DNA of 64,000 bases from SZUA-22 sp963751695 (GTDB taxonomy: Bacteria > Bacteroidota > Ignavibacteria > Ignavibacteriales > Melioribacteraceae). Of this stretch, positions 1-8,906 are shown one piece after another. The notes beneath the pieces are model-generated. The model ran no database searches, had not been told where the DNA came from, and worked only from the letters and a program-made list of their open reading frames with translations. The stretch's first letter is position 1. Every line of letters starts with the position of its first letter. The translations under genes and the position numbers were made by a program. The DNA is taken from positions 124,001 through 188,000 of the forward strand of contig CAVVVP010000001.1 in the NCBI GenBank assembly GCA_963751695.1. The letters are read 5' to 3'.

Positions 1-1304
1 GTTGTGGAAAGGTATCCAAACGCTAAAGCTGAAATTGGACTAATGAATGCCACTACTAGGTCATATTCATTAAATAAATATAAGCCTAAATTATAGGTTG
101 AAAAAAGTAGCAATGCTAATAGTGAAAGATTAAAGAGCTCCGACAAAATTGGATTTATGCTTCTGCTCTTAAAAATGGAAAACACTAAAAATGAAAGAAA
201 ACATAATACGATGATAACTATTACTTCACTTAAGGTAGATTGCCTATAAAGGAAATCATTCCATAAAATATTTTGAACTGCATTTGCATGAATTTCTACA
301 CCCCACATTTTGTTGTCCCCTTTTCGCCGACCTAATCCGTAAGATATTGGATGTAGATCGCCATCTTCAGGTAAATTTGATCCTATCAGAACAATCTTAT
401 TTTTGAATATTCCGCTGTTAAGTAATCCGGTCTCCGTATCATCCCACGTGTTCAATTCTGCTTCATAGTATATTTCATCGTTTGTCTTGAATTCAGCATC
501 ATCCAAAACATCTGTGAAATTGTAGTATTTAAATGTCCCATTTGGTCCGTAATAATTAATTAGCATTGATGATGCATCATATCTTGGTATCTCTTTCCCA
601 TACTGCAAAAAACTACTTTCCTCAATTTCTGCAAGAGAATTGTTTTCAGTTCCGAAGTACTTATTAAGCACTGCAAAACCAAAGGTTGGTAATACCTTTT
701 TGTGAATATCAGATATAGCAAATGGTTCATATCTTCTAAAAATTCCATCTTCATCGCTGCCAAGCTGTACGATGCCCATAGAACTATCAGCAATAATGAA
801 TTTGTTTCGATAGTTATATGATTTATCAATAACCGAATAATTTCCGTTCTGGTACTGATTTTCGGCAATTATATCCAGAGCACCAGCAACAACGACATTT
901 CTATGTTTTCTAATAACAGAGATTAGTTCCTCATCATTATCTAAAGAATATTTATCATCATTTGCCATTAGCACATCAATTCCAATAGCTTTAACACCAG
1001 CTTCGTTTAAATTATTTATTACTTTCGAAAAATAAGACCTTGGCCAGGGCCATACATTCATTGGATTCGGAATTTGGTCGTAATCAATTTGAGATATACC
1101 AAGAATGATGACATTTGATGAATCCTTAATATCTATTCTCTCTCTATTTGAAAATCGCGCGTCAATAAATTTTAATTCAAGTTCCTTCAATGGTTTGATG
1201 GAAAAGAAAAGTTCTTGAGTTAGCAAAATTACCAGAAGAGATGATAAAACTGGAATAACAATAAAGGGAGTCATTCCGAATATTTTATTTCTTGGTTTCT
1301 TCAT
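1..1304 (-). CDS. CHASE2-domain sensor protein, partial (C-terminus beyond left edge)
   Basis: The reading frame is open on the minus strand from an ATG at 1304 to the edge of the window, about 434 codons without a stop. The N-terminus has a membrane segment (about residues 9-27) followed by an extracytoplasmic region with CHASE2 traits: a VIGIDV-type strand, a repeated region of fates like VLIGSN, and motifs such as KAIGIDVL and NKIVLIGSN. Hydrophobic segments then follow near the edge (about residues 365-425), as in CHASE2 receptors, which place three membrane helices before a cytoplasmic output domain (adenylate/diguanylate cyclase or kinase). The output domain lies outside the window, so the signal produced is unknown. 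The start lies 9 bases after the stop of the barrel gene, so it is the last visible gene of an operon with a FecR protein, a pairing often seen for CHASE2 receptors (family knowledge). Family call fairly sure; role inferred. Confidence 0.72.
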   Translation of the reverse strand, partial: MKKPRNKIFGMTPFIVIPVLSSLLVILLTQELFFSIKPLKELELKFIDARFSNRERIDIKDSSNVIILGISQIDYDQIPNPMNVWPWPRSYFSKVINNLNEAGVKAIGIDVLMANDDKYSLDNDEELISVIRKHRNVVVAGALDIIAENQYQNGNYSVIDKSYNYRNKFIIADSSMGIVQLGSDEDGIFRRYEPFAISDIHKKVLPTFGFAVLNKYFGTENNSLAEIEESSFLQYGKEIPRYDASSMLINYYGPNGTFKYYNFTDVLDDAEFKTNDEIYYEAELNTWDDTETGLLNSGIFKNKIVLIGSNLPEDGDLHPISYGLGRRKGDNKMWGVEIHANAVQNILWNDFLYRQSTLSEVIVIIVLCFLSFLVFSIFKSRSINPILSELFNLSLLALLLFSTYNLGLYLFNEYDLVVAFISPISALAFGYLST

Positions 1305-1312
1305 TTTTTGAT

Positions 1313-3748
1313 TCAGAAATTGTATCTGACAGAAAGACCAGCAATAGAATTATTGTATCCTTCAGCAATCTTATAATAGCGCATCTGTAATCTAAGCCAC
1401 ATATTTTTAATCAACTGATAGGATGTTATAAAATCAACGGAATGTCTTTTAAAATCTCCATAGCTGGGATTATAATAAAGTGAAAACTCCAAGTTATCTT
1501 GCAGCATTTTGTATTTACCTCCCAATGTAAAAGTAACATAACTATATTTTACAAGGGAAATCTCACTATCGTAGTAAATTGCACTCAGTGTAGTTAGAAA
1601 ATTTCGAGACCAATAACTGTTAAGTGAAAAGGATGTAGAGAGATAATTAGCATCAGAACGATACAAACCATTATCATCTCTTTGAGAAGCCATTAAGCTA
1701 AGATTGGTATTGTGCCTGACTTTCAAATTGAAATCGTATCCAACATTAAATGTAACTCTATTTGTAACATCATCAACTGACAGTCGAAGGCTGTCTGATG
1801 GATCTACCCCATTACTATTGTCATTTCTGATATACCCAAAAGTAAAATTAGGGGCATCAGATTTGAGAAATAGCGAAGCTGCAAACCTAAAAGTTTGAAA
1901 TCTTGTTGTGTATAACTTGGTGCCCTGAAGATTATCGTGAAGATTTTCGTAACCTAAAGTCAAAAATAATTGGTCATTAGCGAATCTTATTCTATCGTTT
2001 ATGTTAATTCCTTGAACATCTGTCCTAGTATATTCTTGGCCAAAAGATACAAACTGATTTCCACGATAGATGTAAGAAGCTGCCAGATTATTTGAGAAGT
2101 AATTAAGTTCAATAGTACCTTCAGTAGCCAGAGAGGATAACTCAGTAAAATTTAAGGGCTCAATATATTGATTTACAGTAAAGATCGAACCAATAGCACT
2201 GTTAATCTGCTTTAATGTTTCTGCATCGCTACTATTTCCTCCTTCATATGAGAAAATCGAGTCGATCTGTTCGTCAGAAAAAGAGCCTGAAGAAATATCT
2301 GAATTTAATGCACTAAAAGCAGCTTCTCCTTTAATAACAATACTTCGGTTGTCAAAGTTCATTGCCAGATCTAAACCAGCAACAAGATTCTCCTGAGGCT
2401 TTAATCCAAAATCAATTGAGTTCACGTCATCTTTAGAATGCAAAAATGATATTCCTGCAAGAACATTATTTTCATCACCAAAAGCCAATCTTCCAGCTAG
2501 AAGGTCTCTCTCATAAGCTCCAAACCTAACCCTACCATATGGATTTCCATATTTAGAAGAGTCGATCAGAATTACGTTTGAGATCAATGGTGTATTATCT
2601 CTCGAGTAAGTTTCAAGAAGATCTCCCTCAATGCTTCTTCTTGTTTGACCGTAACTACTCTGAAGACTTACTCCACTAAAATCTACCAATGCATCAATTC
2701 CTCTTATTCGTTTACCATTTAATAAAAGATTTGTATAGCGTGGGTAACTATCACCCCCTCTTAGATTAAGCCAATCACTAGAAATTGTAAGAGAATATCT
2801 GTTCTGTGGTTGTAAGTCAGGATTTTCTTCTGAAGTTAAATATCCGTAACCCTTTACGCTCCAATTTTTATACTGGCCAATTAGAGTTAGTCCGATGTTG
2901 TTGTATAAGGTAGAAGACTGATTAAAATATTCGTTTCTAATTTCACCTATGGCACTTCCACTATATCGAAACTCTCTTCCCAAACTAAATGCTTCATCTG
3001 CGTCTAAAGAGATAAACTCTCTGGAGACTTTGTGGTATAAAGTTCCATCATGATTGTAAACTTCAATTTCAAGATTTTGATTACCTCCTTCAACAGTTCC
3101 TGGAAAATTATCTGGATAAAAGAGCAGTAAGTCTCCAGCAAAAGTGATGAGCGAAGATATGTCCTCACCATTTAGTATAATTTTCGTTTTACTAACATCC
3201 ACTGTTTCTGGGACTTTAACCAATGAGACTGAAATAAAAAGATCCTCAATTGTAAAAGTTTCACCTTCAGCCGGACTTAGAAACAAAATTTCTCTATCCT
3301 TTTCACTTCGATCAGAAATGGTCAAATCAATAGGCCTTGCAATTTCTGGAATTCCAAGTGGATAAGTTTCCCTTTCTCCAGTATTTAATTTAATTTCTAA
3401 ATAGTATGATAACAAAGGCGCCGATACATCATTGCCAGGAATTTTATAGAGTGCCCTGTTTCCGATAACTTCCATTTCACGAACTTTGAAATCAGTATCT
3501 TGGAAAGATTTATATACTATTTGCAAACTGGATATTGATAGAGGATTGACGAGTTCTGCTACAACTTCAACCGAATTTCCAGTTTTTAATTCACCAATTG
3601 AAACCGAAGAAATCGAATTGCCTACTTGTGCAAATATTGATTGATGTGACATTACTAACACTAACAAAATAAGGATTGTAGAAATACTTCCGATTTTGCT
3701 CTCTCGAAAAAAGAGTTGGCTGTATGGCTGGGATTTCAATATTTGCAT
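1313..3748 (-). CDS. large outer-membrane beta-barrel protein, family not recognised
   Basis: 811 residues. A Sec signal peptide is visible (hydrophobic stretch about residues 20-38 ending SIFAQ). Residues about 45-250 look like two Ig-like beta domains (alternating short strands; the second begins near ILFLSPAEGETF). From about residue 260 to the end the sequence alternates aromatic and polar residues in strand-length blocks and ends in YNF, a terminal aromatic typical of outer-membrane barrels. I do not recognise a named family. It is 6 bases after the FecR gene and 9 bases before the CHASE2 gene, so the three are almost certainly co-transcribed. I infer an envelope component of the FecR/CHASE2 system, perhaps a surface channel or display platform. 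Barrel call likely; function unknown. Confidence 0.6.
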   Translation of the reverse strand: MQILKSQPYSQLFFRESKIGSISTILILLVLVMSHQSIFAQVGNSISSVSIGELKTGNSVEVVAELVNPLSISSLQIVYKSFQDTDFKVREMEVIGNRALYKIPGNDVSAPLLSYYLEIKLNTGERETYPLGIPEIARPIDLTISDRSEKDREILFLSPAEGETFTIEDLFISVSLVKVPETVDVSKTKIILNGEDISSLITFAGDLLLFYPDNFPGTVEGGNQNLEIEVYNHDGTLYHKVSREFISLDADEAFSLGREFRYSGSAIGEIRNEYFNQSSTLYNNIGLTLIGQYKNWSVKGYGYLTSEENPDLQPQNRYSLTISSDWLNLRGGDSYPRYTNLLLNGKRIRGIDALVDFSGVSLQSSYGQTRRSIEGDLLETYSRDNTPLISNVILIDSSKYGNPYGRVRFGAYERDLLAGRLAFGDENNVLAGISFLHSKDDVNSIDFGLKPQENLVAGLDLAMNFDNRSIVIKGEAAFSALNSDISSGSFSDEQIDSIFSYEGGNSSDAETLKQINSAIGSIFTVNQYIEPLNFTELSSLATEGTIELNYFSNNLAASYIYRGNQFVSFGQEYTRTDVQGININDRIRFANDQLFLTLGYENLHDNLQGTKLYTTRFQTFRFAASLFLKSDAPNFTFGYIRNDNSNGVDPSDSLRLSVDDVTNRVTFNVGYDFNLKVRHNTNLSLMASQRDDNGLYRSDANYLSTSFSLNSYWSRNFLTTLSAIYYDSEISLVKYSYVTFTLGGKYKMLQDNLEFSLYYNPSYGDFKRHSVDFITSYQLIKNMWLRLQMRYYKIAEGYNNSIAGLSVRYNF

Positions 3749-3754
3749 TTCTAT

Positions 3755-4471
3755 TTATTCATCATCGGAGTAGTATTCTACCTCGATCGTACCTTCCTTT
3801 GTTTCGATTAAGATTTTTTCTAATGATGAATTGCGAGTCTGTTTTAGCTGATCTAGTACACTACCACTAAGCTGTTCCAGTTTGAAATATCCATTTGGTT
3901 GTTGAATTGCGAAGAAGCCTGCTTCTACAAATATTTTGCTCTTAATACCTATTAATGATTCAACTTCAATTTTACCCTCAGAACAAGCTATAATTGCTAA
4001 GTTTTTCTCAGTAATTTCTATAAATCCTTCAGTACCTCGAATCGCGGCAACCGCTGTAGGAGTTGTAAATTTGAACTCTTCAGCCTCTTGTTTGTTGATT
4101 TCAAAACCAACAAATCCTTTTTTAATTTCGGTGTTTTTATTAAGATTTTTTCCGATCTGAGTTCCATGAATATTCAGGATTGAATTTTCCCTTACTCTCA
4201 ATAATCCTGAACCATCTGTAAATAATACTAAGGCGAGTGATCGAAAACCAGTCTTAACTTGTTCCCCATCAGCTAGCGGCATTCCAGTTTTTGCAGTTTC
4301 CCAATCAGAATCTGTATCAACGCGATATGTTACATTCTTTACTATCTTTTTAACTAGAGCAATCGGAGTTTCACTTTCATTTGATTGAGCTGCAATAATT
4401 ATAAATGTAGCAATCGAAAATATGATTGTAGCGACTATTTTTATTTTTATACTTCTCTTATCATTCAACAT
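3755..4471 (-). CDS. FecR-domain protein
   Basis: 238 residues. A hydrophobic segment at about residues 8-28 (signal peptide or anchor) is followed by a FecR domain at about residues 45-145. Its hallmarks are visible: a VTYR strand, a W near the start, the MPLADGEQVKTG turn, then FTDGSGLLRVRENSIL and a GxVGFEI strand, then TPTAVAAIRGTEG. FecR domains are periplasmic beta domains that sense or scaffold envelope signals; classical FecR works with a FecI sigma factor and a TonB receptor, but none of those is adjacent here. The gene starts on the last base of the upstream stop codon (position 4471), a sign of translational coupling. Partnering with a CHASE2 receptor is inferred from the operon. 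Confidence 0.8.
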   Translation of the reverse strand: MLNDKRSIKIKIVATIIFSIATFIIIAAQSNESETPIALVKKIVKNVTYRVDTDSDWETAKTGMPLADGEQVKTGFRSLALVLFTDGSGLLRVRENSILNIHGTQIGKNLNKNTEIKKGFVGFEINKQEAEEFKFTTPTAVAAIRGTEGFIEITEKNLAIIACSEGKIEVESLIGIKSKIFVEAGFFAIQQPNGYFKLEQLSGSVLDQLKQTRNSSLEKILIETKEGTIEVEYYSDDE

Positions 4472-5616
4472 TATTTTTCCTCAAAATTAATGTTTGTAAT
4501 CAAATTTGGATACTGTACAAGTTTTTCAAGCAGTTGAATAAACTCTGGATATGCTAAAGTCGAACCAGAATCATTTGTTACAAGAAGTTCTTCGAATGTT
4601 ATTTCACCGTTTCTTAATTTTTCTAGAAGTTCTTCGAGACTTTTTATAAATTGACTTACATCATCACTATCCTCGCCATCTAAGGCTGGAGGATTATTTT
4701 TCATTTCATCTCTTATCTTCTCAAGTAGAATAACCATTTGATCGGAGATCTTTACAGCAGACGTTGTGTTTGGATCACTTATGTAAAAATTAATGATATT
4801 CGAATAGAGAATGTTTTGTCCTCCTGGATTAGGTATGATTCCTCTAACCTGAGCAACAATCTCTTGTCCAGGAACTAACTCTCTATCAAGTATTTCTCTA
4901 AGGTTTGCACTAGTGTTCAAACCGACACTTCTATTATCAACTATAGGATTTCCTTTTTTCAAGGCTTCCTCAAAGGATTCTTCTTTGCTGGTTCTTATGT
5001 TTGCATGAATAACAAAATCTGTTACCCCAATTACTTCTGACCATGTGAGCACAACTCCCCCACTATTATGATAACTGCCTGCGAGTGGTTGAATAAATTC
5101 AAGAGTTTGTGATGGATTAACAAATCCAATACCTTTTATACCCAGATCAACGATCTGTTCATCCATCAATTCCATATTGAGATCATATACTTGAACAATA
5201 AGAGTATAAAGCCCAGTAGGTTTCCCAAATTTCAAATTTTCTGAGACAAGTTCATCGTTGTAATTAGAATCATTTATTCTTAGATCTGGATCTGTGTTTA
5301 TCTGGTCGTTGAAAAAATTCTTTGACTTAAATGGTTTTGTTGTAAACTCAACTAGATCTTGATATCCCCTATAGCCTGGTTTACGCCATTTAATGGTTCC
5401 GGTTACTATAACATCTTGCCCATGAGGACTCAACATAATTTGAAATATTCTTGGAGTACCGGGTATAAATGGATTAGTAAGAAACGCTGCAAAAGAGATC
5501 TCAGGAAGTGGTTCAAAAACATTTATAGTTGCTCTAACCTTTTCTTGTGCGGTTAGAGTTATAAAATTGAGCGAGATAAATAGAATTACAAAGATGTAAG
5601 ATTTTCTGATTTCCAT
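4471..5616 (-). CDS. secreted protein with Ig/fibronectin-like segment, function unknown
   Basis: About 381 residues. The ATG at 5616 is preferred over the GTG one codon earlier; a GGGGAT element lies just upstream. A signal peptide is clear (hydrophobic residues about 7-23, ending LTAQ). The middle (about residues 180-280) has a strand pattern with a GVVLTWSEV motif, as in fibronectin-type domains. The last 100 residues are predicted helical and acidic (MVILLEKIRDEM, LEELLEKLRNGE). I recognise no family. It is the first gene of the FecR/barrel/CHASE2 operon and shares its last base with the FecR start. A periplasmic or surface accessory role is only inferred. Confidence 0.5.
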   Translation of the reverse strand: MEIRKSYIFVILFISLNFITLTAQEKVRATINVFEPLPEISFAAFLTNPFIPGTPRIFQIMLSPHGQDVIVTGTIKWRKPGYRGYQDLVEFTTKPFKSKNFFNDQINTDPDLRINDSNYNDELVSENLKFGKPTGLYTLIVQVYDLNMELMDEQIVDLGIKGIGFVNPSQTLEFIQPLAGSYHNSGGVVLTWSEVIGVTDFVIHANIRTSKEESFEEALKKGNPIVDNRSVGLNTSANLREILDRELVPGQEIVAQVRGIIPNPGGQNILYSNIINFYISDPNTTSAVKISDQMVILLEKIRDEMKNNPPALDGEDSDDVSQFIKSLEELLEKLRNGEITFEELLVTNDSGSTLAYPEFIQLLEKLVQYPNLITNINFEEK

Positions 5617-5721
5617 CACAATTATCCCCTATTTAGATTTAATTGAAAGAACCAACATTATTACCCAATCAAAATGTTGAAAATGGGCTGTTTTCGAATT
5701 CTTTCTTTGTTTTACTTCAAA

Positions 5722-5737
5722 TGGTCAAAAATCGAGC
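5722..5737 (-). promoter_or_regulatory. possible sigma-54 (-24/-12) promoter, weak match
   Basis: Read on the minus strand the site is TGGCTCGATTTTTGAC. It keeps the GG of the -24 element and the TTG of the -12 element at the right spacing, but lacks the A at position 5 and the C at position 15 of the consensus TGGCAYRNNNNTTGCW. It lies about 100 bases upstream of the secreted-protein gene that opens the FecR/CHASE2 operon. Position and spacing fit; the match is imperfect. Confidence 0.25.
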
Positions 5738-5743
5738 CAATAA

Positions 5744-6055
5744 CTAATTGACTTTTTCCTTATTTACATTTGAGAATCCAAATTGGGGATTTGCTTGCCC
5801 TTCTACTTTGATTTCTCCGAACCTAGATTCGAATTTTTCAATATTCTCTTGAAGAGCTTTTAAAAGCATTTTTGCATGCTGCGGCGTTGTTATAATTCTT
5901 GCCTTAACTTTTGCTTTTGGAACACCTGGTACTACTCTTGTAAAATCTATAATAAATTCTGCAGGTGAGTGTGTTATGATGGCTAAATTTGAGTAAATAC
6001 CTTGTGCTTCTTTTTCACCTAGTTCAATATTAATTTGTTGAGGTTTTTGTTCCAT
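5744..6055 (-). CDS. DUF3467-family protein
   Basis: 103 residues, cytoplasmic, no signal peptide or membrane segment. The order of features matches DUF3467: an acidic start, EAQGIYSNLAIITHSPAEFIID, a PGVPKAKVKARIITTP block, then a helix with HAKMLLKALQENI. Members are small proteins of unknown role found widely in bacteria. An AAGGAT element sits six bases before the ATG. It stands alone between the TPR gene's terminator side and the FecR operon, all on the minus strand. Function unknown. Confidence 0.75.
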   Translation of the reverse strand: MEQKPQQINIELGEKEAQGIYSNLAIITHSPAEFIIDFTRVVPGVPKAKVKARIITTPQHAKMLLKALQENIEKFESRFGEIKVEGQANPQFGFSNVNKEKVN

Positions 6056-6085
6056 TTTTTATCCTTATTAAAAATTTTTATAATC

Positions 6086-6128
6086 AAAAAAAAAACCTGC
6101 AATTTGTTCTGATGACAAATTGCAGGTT
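6086..6128 (-). terminator. intrinsic terminator after the TPR gene
   Basis: A perfect 14-bp stem (6094-6107 paired with 6115-6128, loop 6108-6114) is followed on the minus strand by a run of ten U. It lies 20 bases after the TPR gene stop and separates that gene from the DUF3467 gene. Confidence 0.9.
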
Positions 6129-6148
6129 ATCTCTACTAAAATTACTAA

Positions 6149-7309
6149 TTATCTATATTGATCTGCTTTATCGAAAGCCTCTTGAGATTTTTCAGTTTCT
6201 CCAAGATTTGCATAAACTTTTCCTAAATAATCCCATATTGTCGCATCTTCAGGATTATCCGCAAGATATTTTTCTAATGGACCGAGAGCTGCTTCAAATT
6301 TTGCTTTATAACTATCATCATTGCTTTCTTCAGCAATCGATTTTTCCTGCAACTCTGCTCCCCATTTAAGATAAGTTACTCCTAGGTTGTAGGAAGCACT
6401 AGGGTATTCTGGTTTTAATTCAAGAGCCTTATTAAACTGTTCAGCTGCATTTTCATAGTCATTTGCTCCAAGTAACAAAACACCAAAATTGTATCTATAA
6501 ATTTCGTTAGTTGGATCTTTTTCAATTCCAGCTTTAAAGGTTTCCATTGCTTCATCCATTTTATTCGCATCAACATATGCATTCGAGAGTTGAGCAAGAA
6601 TTGCAGCATTATCGGGATGTTTTGCATAACCTTCAGTCAAGACTGCTATCTGCTTGTCATATCTTTTCATAGCTTCAATACTGTCAGCAGCATTTCCAGT
6701 GTCTTTGTATAAATTCATTAGTGTAACACCTTCATTACCATATACTTTACCCAAATCTATGTAAGCCTGTGCATCGCCACTAAGTTCAATAATTTTCTTT
6801 AATGGAGCTTCCAACTCATCATTCCTCTCCGAATTAATTAAGGAATACACATAGTTTTGATAGGCGCCAACAGAATCTGGTTCACAAAGGATTGCATTTT
6901 CAAATTTTTCAGCAGACATGTCGTAGTACATTCTGCTACTATCTTCATTAGCTACACTGGTACCTCGGTTAAATAAACCAACACCTTTATTAAAGTTGTC
7001 TTGCCACTGATATTTTTTATAATCATCAACTTCTTTGGCAAATTTATTACTAACTCCAACAGATTTATCAAAATTTTCTAACATTTTCTCGAAGTTCCCT
7101 TCTTCACCGTAGACATACCCTAGGAGATAAAAACCTTCATCACTCTTTGGATTTTTAGCAACTTCTGCTTCTAAAGATTCTTTTGCTTTGTCAAAATTTT
7201 TCTGCTGAATATAAAGTTTTGCACTTGTCAGTTCTGTTGATGAACATTGAAAAGCTGTAAAACCAAAAGCCATCCCTATAATAATCAAAATACTAAGCGC
7301 TTTTTTCAT
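6149..7309 (-). CDS. TPR-repeat envelope protein
   Basis: About 386 residues. The second of two adjacent ATG codons is preferred because AGGAG lies five bases before it. A signal sequence (about residues 5-20) leads to Cys at about residue 22. This could be a lipoprotein, but Q before the Cys is unusual for a lipobox. The rest is a chain of tetratricopeptide repeats with the usual W/L-G-Y-A-P spacing (NPKSDEGFYLLGYVYGEEG, NPEDATIWDYLGKVYANLGE). TPR arrays bind partner proteins; the partner here is unknown. The gene is alone, divergent from the add operon, and closed by a strong terminator. Confidence 0.8.
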   Translation of the reverse strand: MKKALSILIIIGMAFGFTAFQCSSTELTSAKLYIQQKNFDKAKESLEAEVAKNPKSDEGFYLLGYVYGEEGNFEKMLENFDKSVGVSNKFAKEVDDYKKYQWQDNFNKGVGLFNRGTSVANEDSSRMYYDMSAEKFENAILCEPDSVGAYQNYVYSLINSERNDELEAPLKKIIELSGDAQAYIDLGKVYGNEGVTLMNLYKDTGNAADSIEAMKRYDKQIAVLTEGYAKHPDNAAILAQLSNAYVDANKMDEAMETFKAGIEKDPTNEIYRYNFGVLLLGANDYENAAEQFNKALELKPEYPSASYNLGVTYLKWGAELQEKSIAEESNDDSYKAKFEAALGPLEKYLADNPEDATIWDYLGKVYANLGETEKSQEAFDKADQYR

Positions 7310-7368
7310 CATCTCTCCTATTCTCTATTAATAAAATTATTCTAACAGGAAAAATTACAATTTTAGGG

Positions 7369-7396
7369 TTGTATAATCAAGACGATTTTTATACAA
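7369..7396. promoter_or_regulatory. inverted repeat in a divergent promoter region
   Basis: TTGTATAA at 7369-7376 is exactly repeated in inverted form at 7389-7396 with a 12-base spacer. It lies between the divergently transcribed TPR gene (minus) and the add-hutU-serA operon (plus), where an operator would be expected. The regulator is unknown and the elements could also overlap a promoter. Confidence 0.35.
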
Positions 7397-7475
7397 AGGT
7401 CTCCAATTAAGTAATAAGTTCGTTGCTTTTACAACTCAAAAAGAATATTTTTTGAATACAAAAAATGGGTGAAGA

Positions 7476-8564
7476 ATGACAACAGAACAAATTGTAAACG
7501 AGGTTCCAAAAGTCCTTCTACATGATCACTTGGATGGAGGCCTTCGCACAGAAACTGTAATCGATCTCGCTGAACAGATCGGTTATAAAAAACTTCCTAC
7601 GAATGATCCTAAAGAATTGCAAGAATGGTTTTATAGAGGAGCAAATAAAGGAAATTTAGTAGAATTTCTTCAAGGATTTGAGCACACCTGCGCAGTGATG
7701 CAAACAAAAGAGGCTCTCGAGAGGGTTTCATACGAAATGATGGAGGATATGTATAATGATGGCGTCGTCTATGTCGAAACCCGCTTTGCACCTGTACTTC
7801 ATCTTGAAAACGGTCTCTACTATGATGATGTTCTCACAGCAGTTCTTACAGGACTAGATAAAGGAAAGAAAGATTTTGGAGTTGGATATGGATTGATTCT
7901 ATGTGCAATGAGAAATATGACAAATTCACTTGAGATTGCTGAACTTGCAATAAATAACAAAGGTAGAGGCGTAGTTGGATTTGATCTTGCTGGAGAAGAA
8001 GGTGGTTATCCTCCCAAAAACCATCTTGATGCTTTTCAATTTATTAGTCGTGCAAATTTTAACATCACAATTCATGCTGGTGAAGCATTTGGCAAAGAAT
8101 CAATATGGCAAGCTATTCAGATTTGCGGAGCGCACAGAATTGGACATGCAACAAGATTAAAAGAAGATATTGTATTTGATAAGGATGGAAATATCTTACA
8201 ACTCGGTGATCTTGCTCAGTATATCTTGGACAAGCGCATTCCTTTGGAAATATGCTTGATGAGTAATGTTCACACAGGTGCAGTAAAAAAATTGGAGTAC
8301 CATCCCTTTAAAAAATTATATGATGCGAAGTACCGTGTTTTCTTGAATACTGATGACAGATTGATGAGCAATATTACTCTTACAGATGAATATATTACTG
8401 CCAGCAATGTATTTGGAATTTCTCTAGATGATATCGAAAAACTAAACATTAATGCTATGAAGTCAGCATTTTTGTCCCACAATGAAAAACTGAACTATAT
8501 CTATAATATAATTAAACCTGGGTATCAGGCTATGCGAGAAAAACTATTATCACTGAAGGTTTAG
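7476..8564 (+). CDS. add: adenosine deaminase-family purine deaminase
   Basis: 362 residues, cytoplasmic TIM barrel of the amidohydrolase superfamily. The zinc-site motif HDHLDG is at residues 16-21, HAGEA near residue 200 (metal His and catalytic Glu), GHATRL near 222, and NTDDR near 290 (metal Asp; most adenosine deaminases have NTDDP). The reaction is hydrolytic deamination of adenosine or deoxyadenosine to inosine. Related family members act on other adenine compounds, including aminodeoxyfutalosine of the alternative menaquinone pathway, so the substrate is not certain. First gene of a plus-strand operon with an unknown gene, hutU and serA. Slightly longer than the E. coli enzyme. Confidence 0.85.
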   Translation: MTTEQIVNEVPKVLLHDHLDGGLRTETVIDLAEQIGYKKLPTNDPKELQEWFYRGANKGNLVEFLQGFEHTCAVMQTKEALERVSYEMMEDMYNDGVVYVETRFAPVLHLENGLYYDDVLTAVLTGLDKGKKDFGVGYGLILCAMRNMTNSLEIAELAINNKGRGVVGFDLAGEEGGYPPKNHLDAFQFISRANFNITIHAGEAFGKESIWQAIQICGAHRIGHATRLKEDIVFDKDGNILQLGDLAQYILDKRIPLEICLMSNVHTGAVKKLEYHPFKKLYDAKYRVFLNTDDRLMSNITLTDEYITASNVFGISLDDIEKLNINAMKSAFLSHNEKLNYIYNIIKPGYQAMREKLLSLKV

Positions 8565-8569
8565 AACAA

Positions 8570-8905
8570 ATGAAAAAATTATTTAAAAATTATTCATACC
8601 AATTCGATAAAAATGAAGCTAAGATAATTTCCAGTTTCTGTAAACAAGCTATCAATCAAATGGGTTCAGACAAAAACTTTTTTAGTGACGTGAAGGCATT
8701 TACGTCGATACAGGAAAAACTAGCCCAAAATCCTAGTGATGTGAAATTAACAAAAGATGAAAAAGTTAGACTGGTCAGACAATTGAAAGAGAACTTAAAG
8801 TTCATTAAAACTAGTATGGATAAAAGCTGGATCGTAAAAAAGTGGTTTTACAAGTCAATGTACAACCAGTATAACAACTTAATTTATAACCACTTCGAAG
8901 AGTAA
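8570..8905 (+). CDS. conserved-looking small protein of unknown function
   Basis: 111 residues, strongly basic and aromatic, predicted all-helical, no signal peptide or membrane segment. It contains one Cys near residue 24 and a charged middle (KLTKDEKVRLVRQLKENLKF). I recognise no family. It starts 5 bases after the adenosine deaminase stop and ends one base before the hutU start, so it is translated as part of this operon and unlikely to be spurious. The tight packing argues for a role with one of the neighbouring catabolic enzymes, but this is inference. Confidence 0.65.
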   Translation: MKKLFKNYSYQFDKNEAKIISSFCKQAINQMGSDKNFFSDVKAFTSIQEKLAQNPSDVKLTKDEKVRLVRQLKENLKFIKTSMDKSWIVKKWFYKSMYNQYNNLIYNHFEE

Positions 8906-8906
8906 A

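Noticed and set aside
560..868. Minus-strand 102-codon frame near the left edge
   Set aside because: It lies in a different frame inside the CHASE2 gene, whose frame is open and domain-like throughout.
1..5616. Iron-responsive FecI/FecR/FecA-type regulon
   Set aside because: There is a FecR domain but no sigma factor or TonB receptor next to it; the partner is a CHASE2 receptor.
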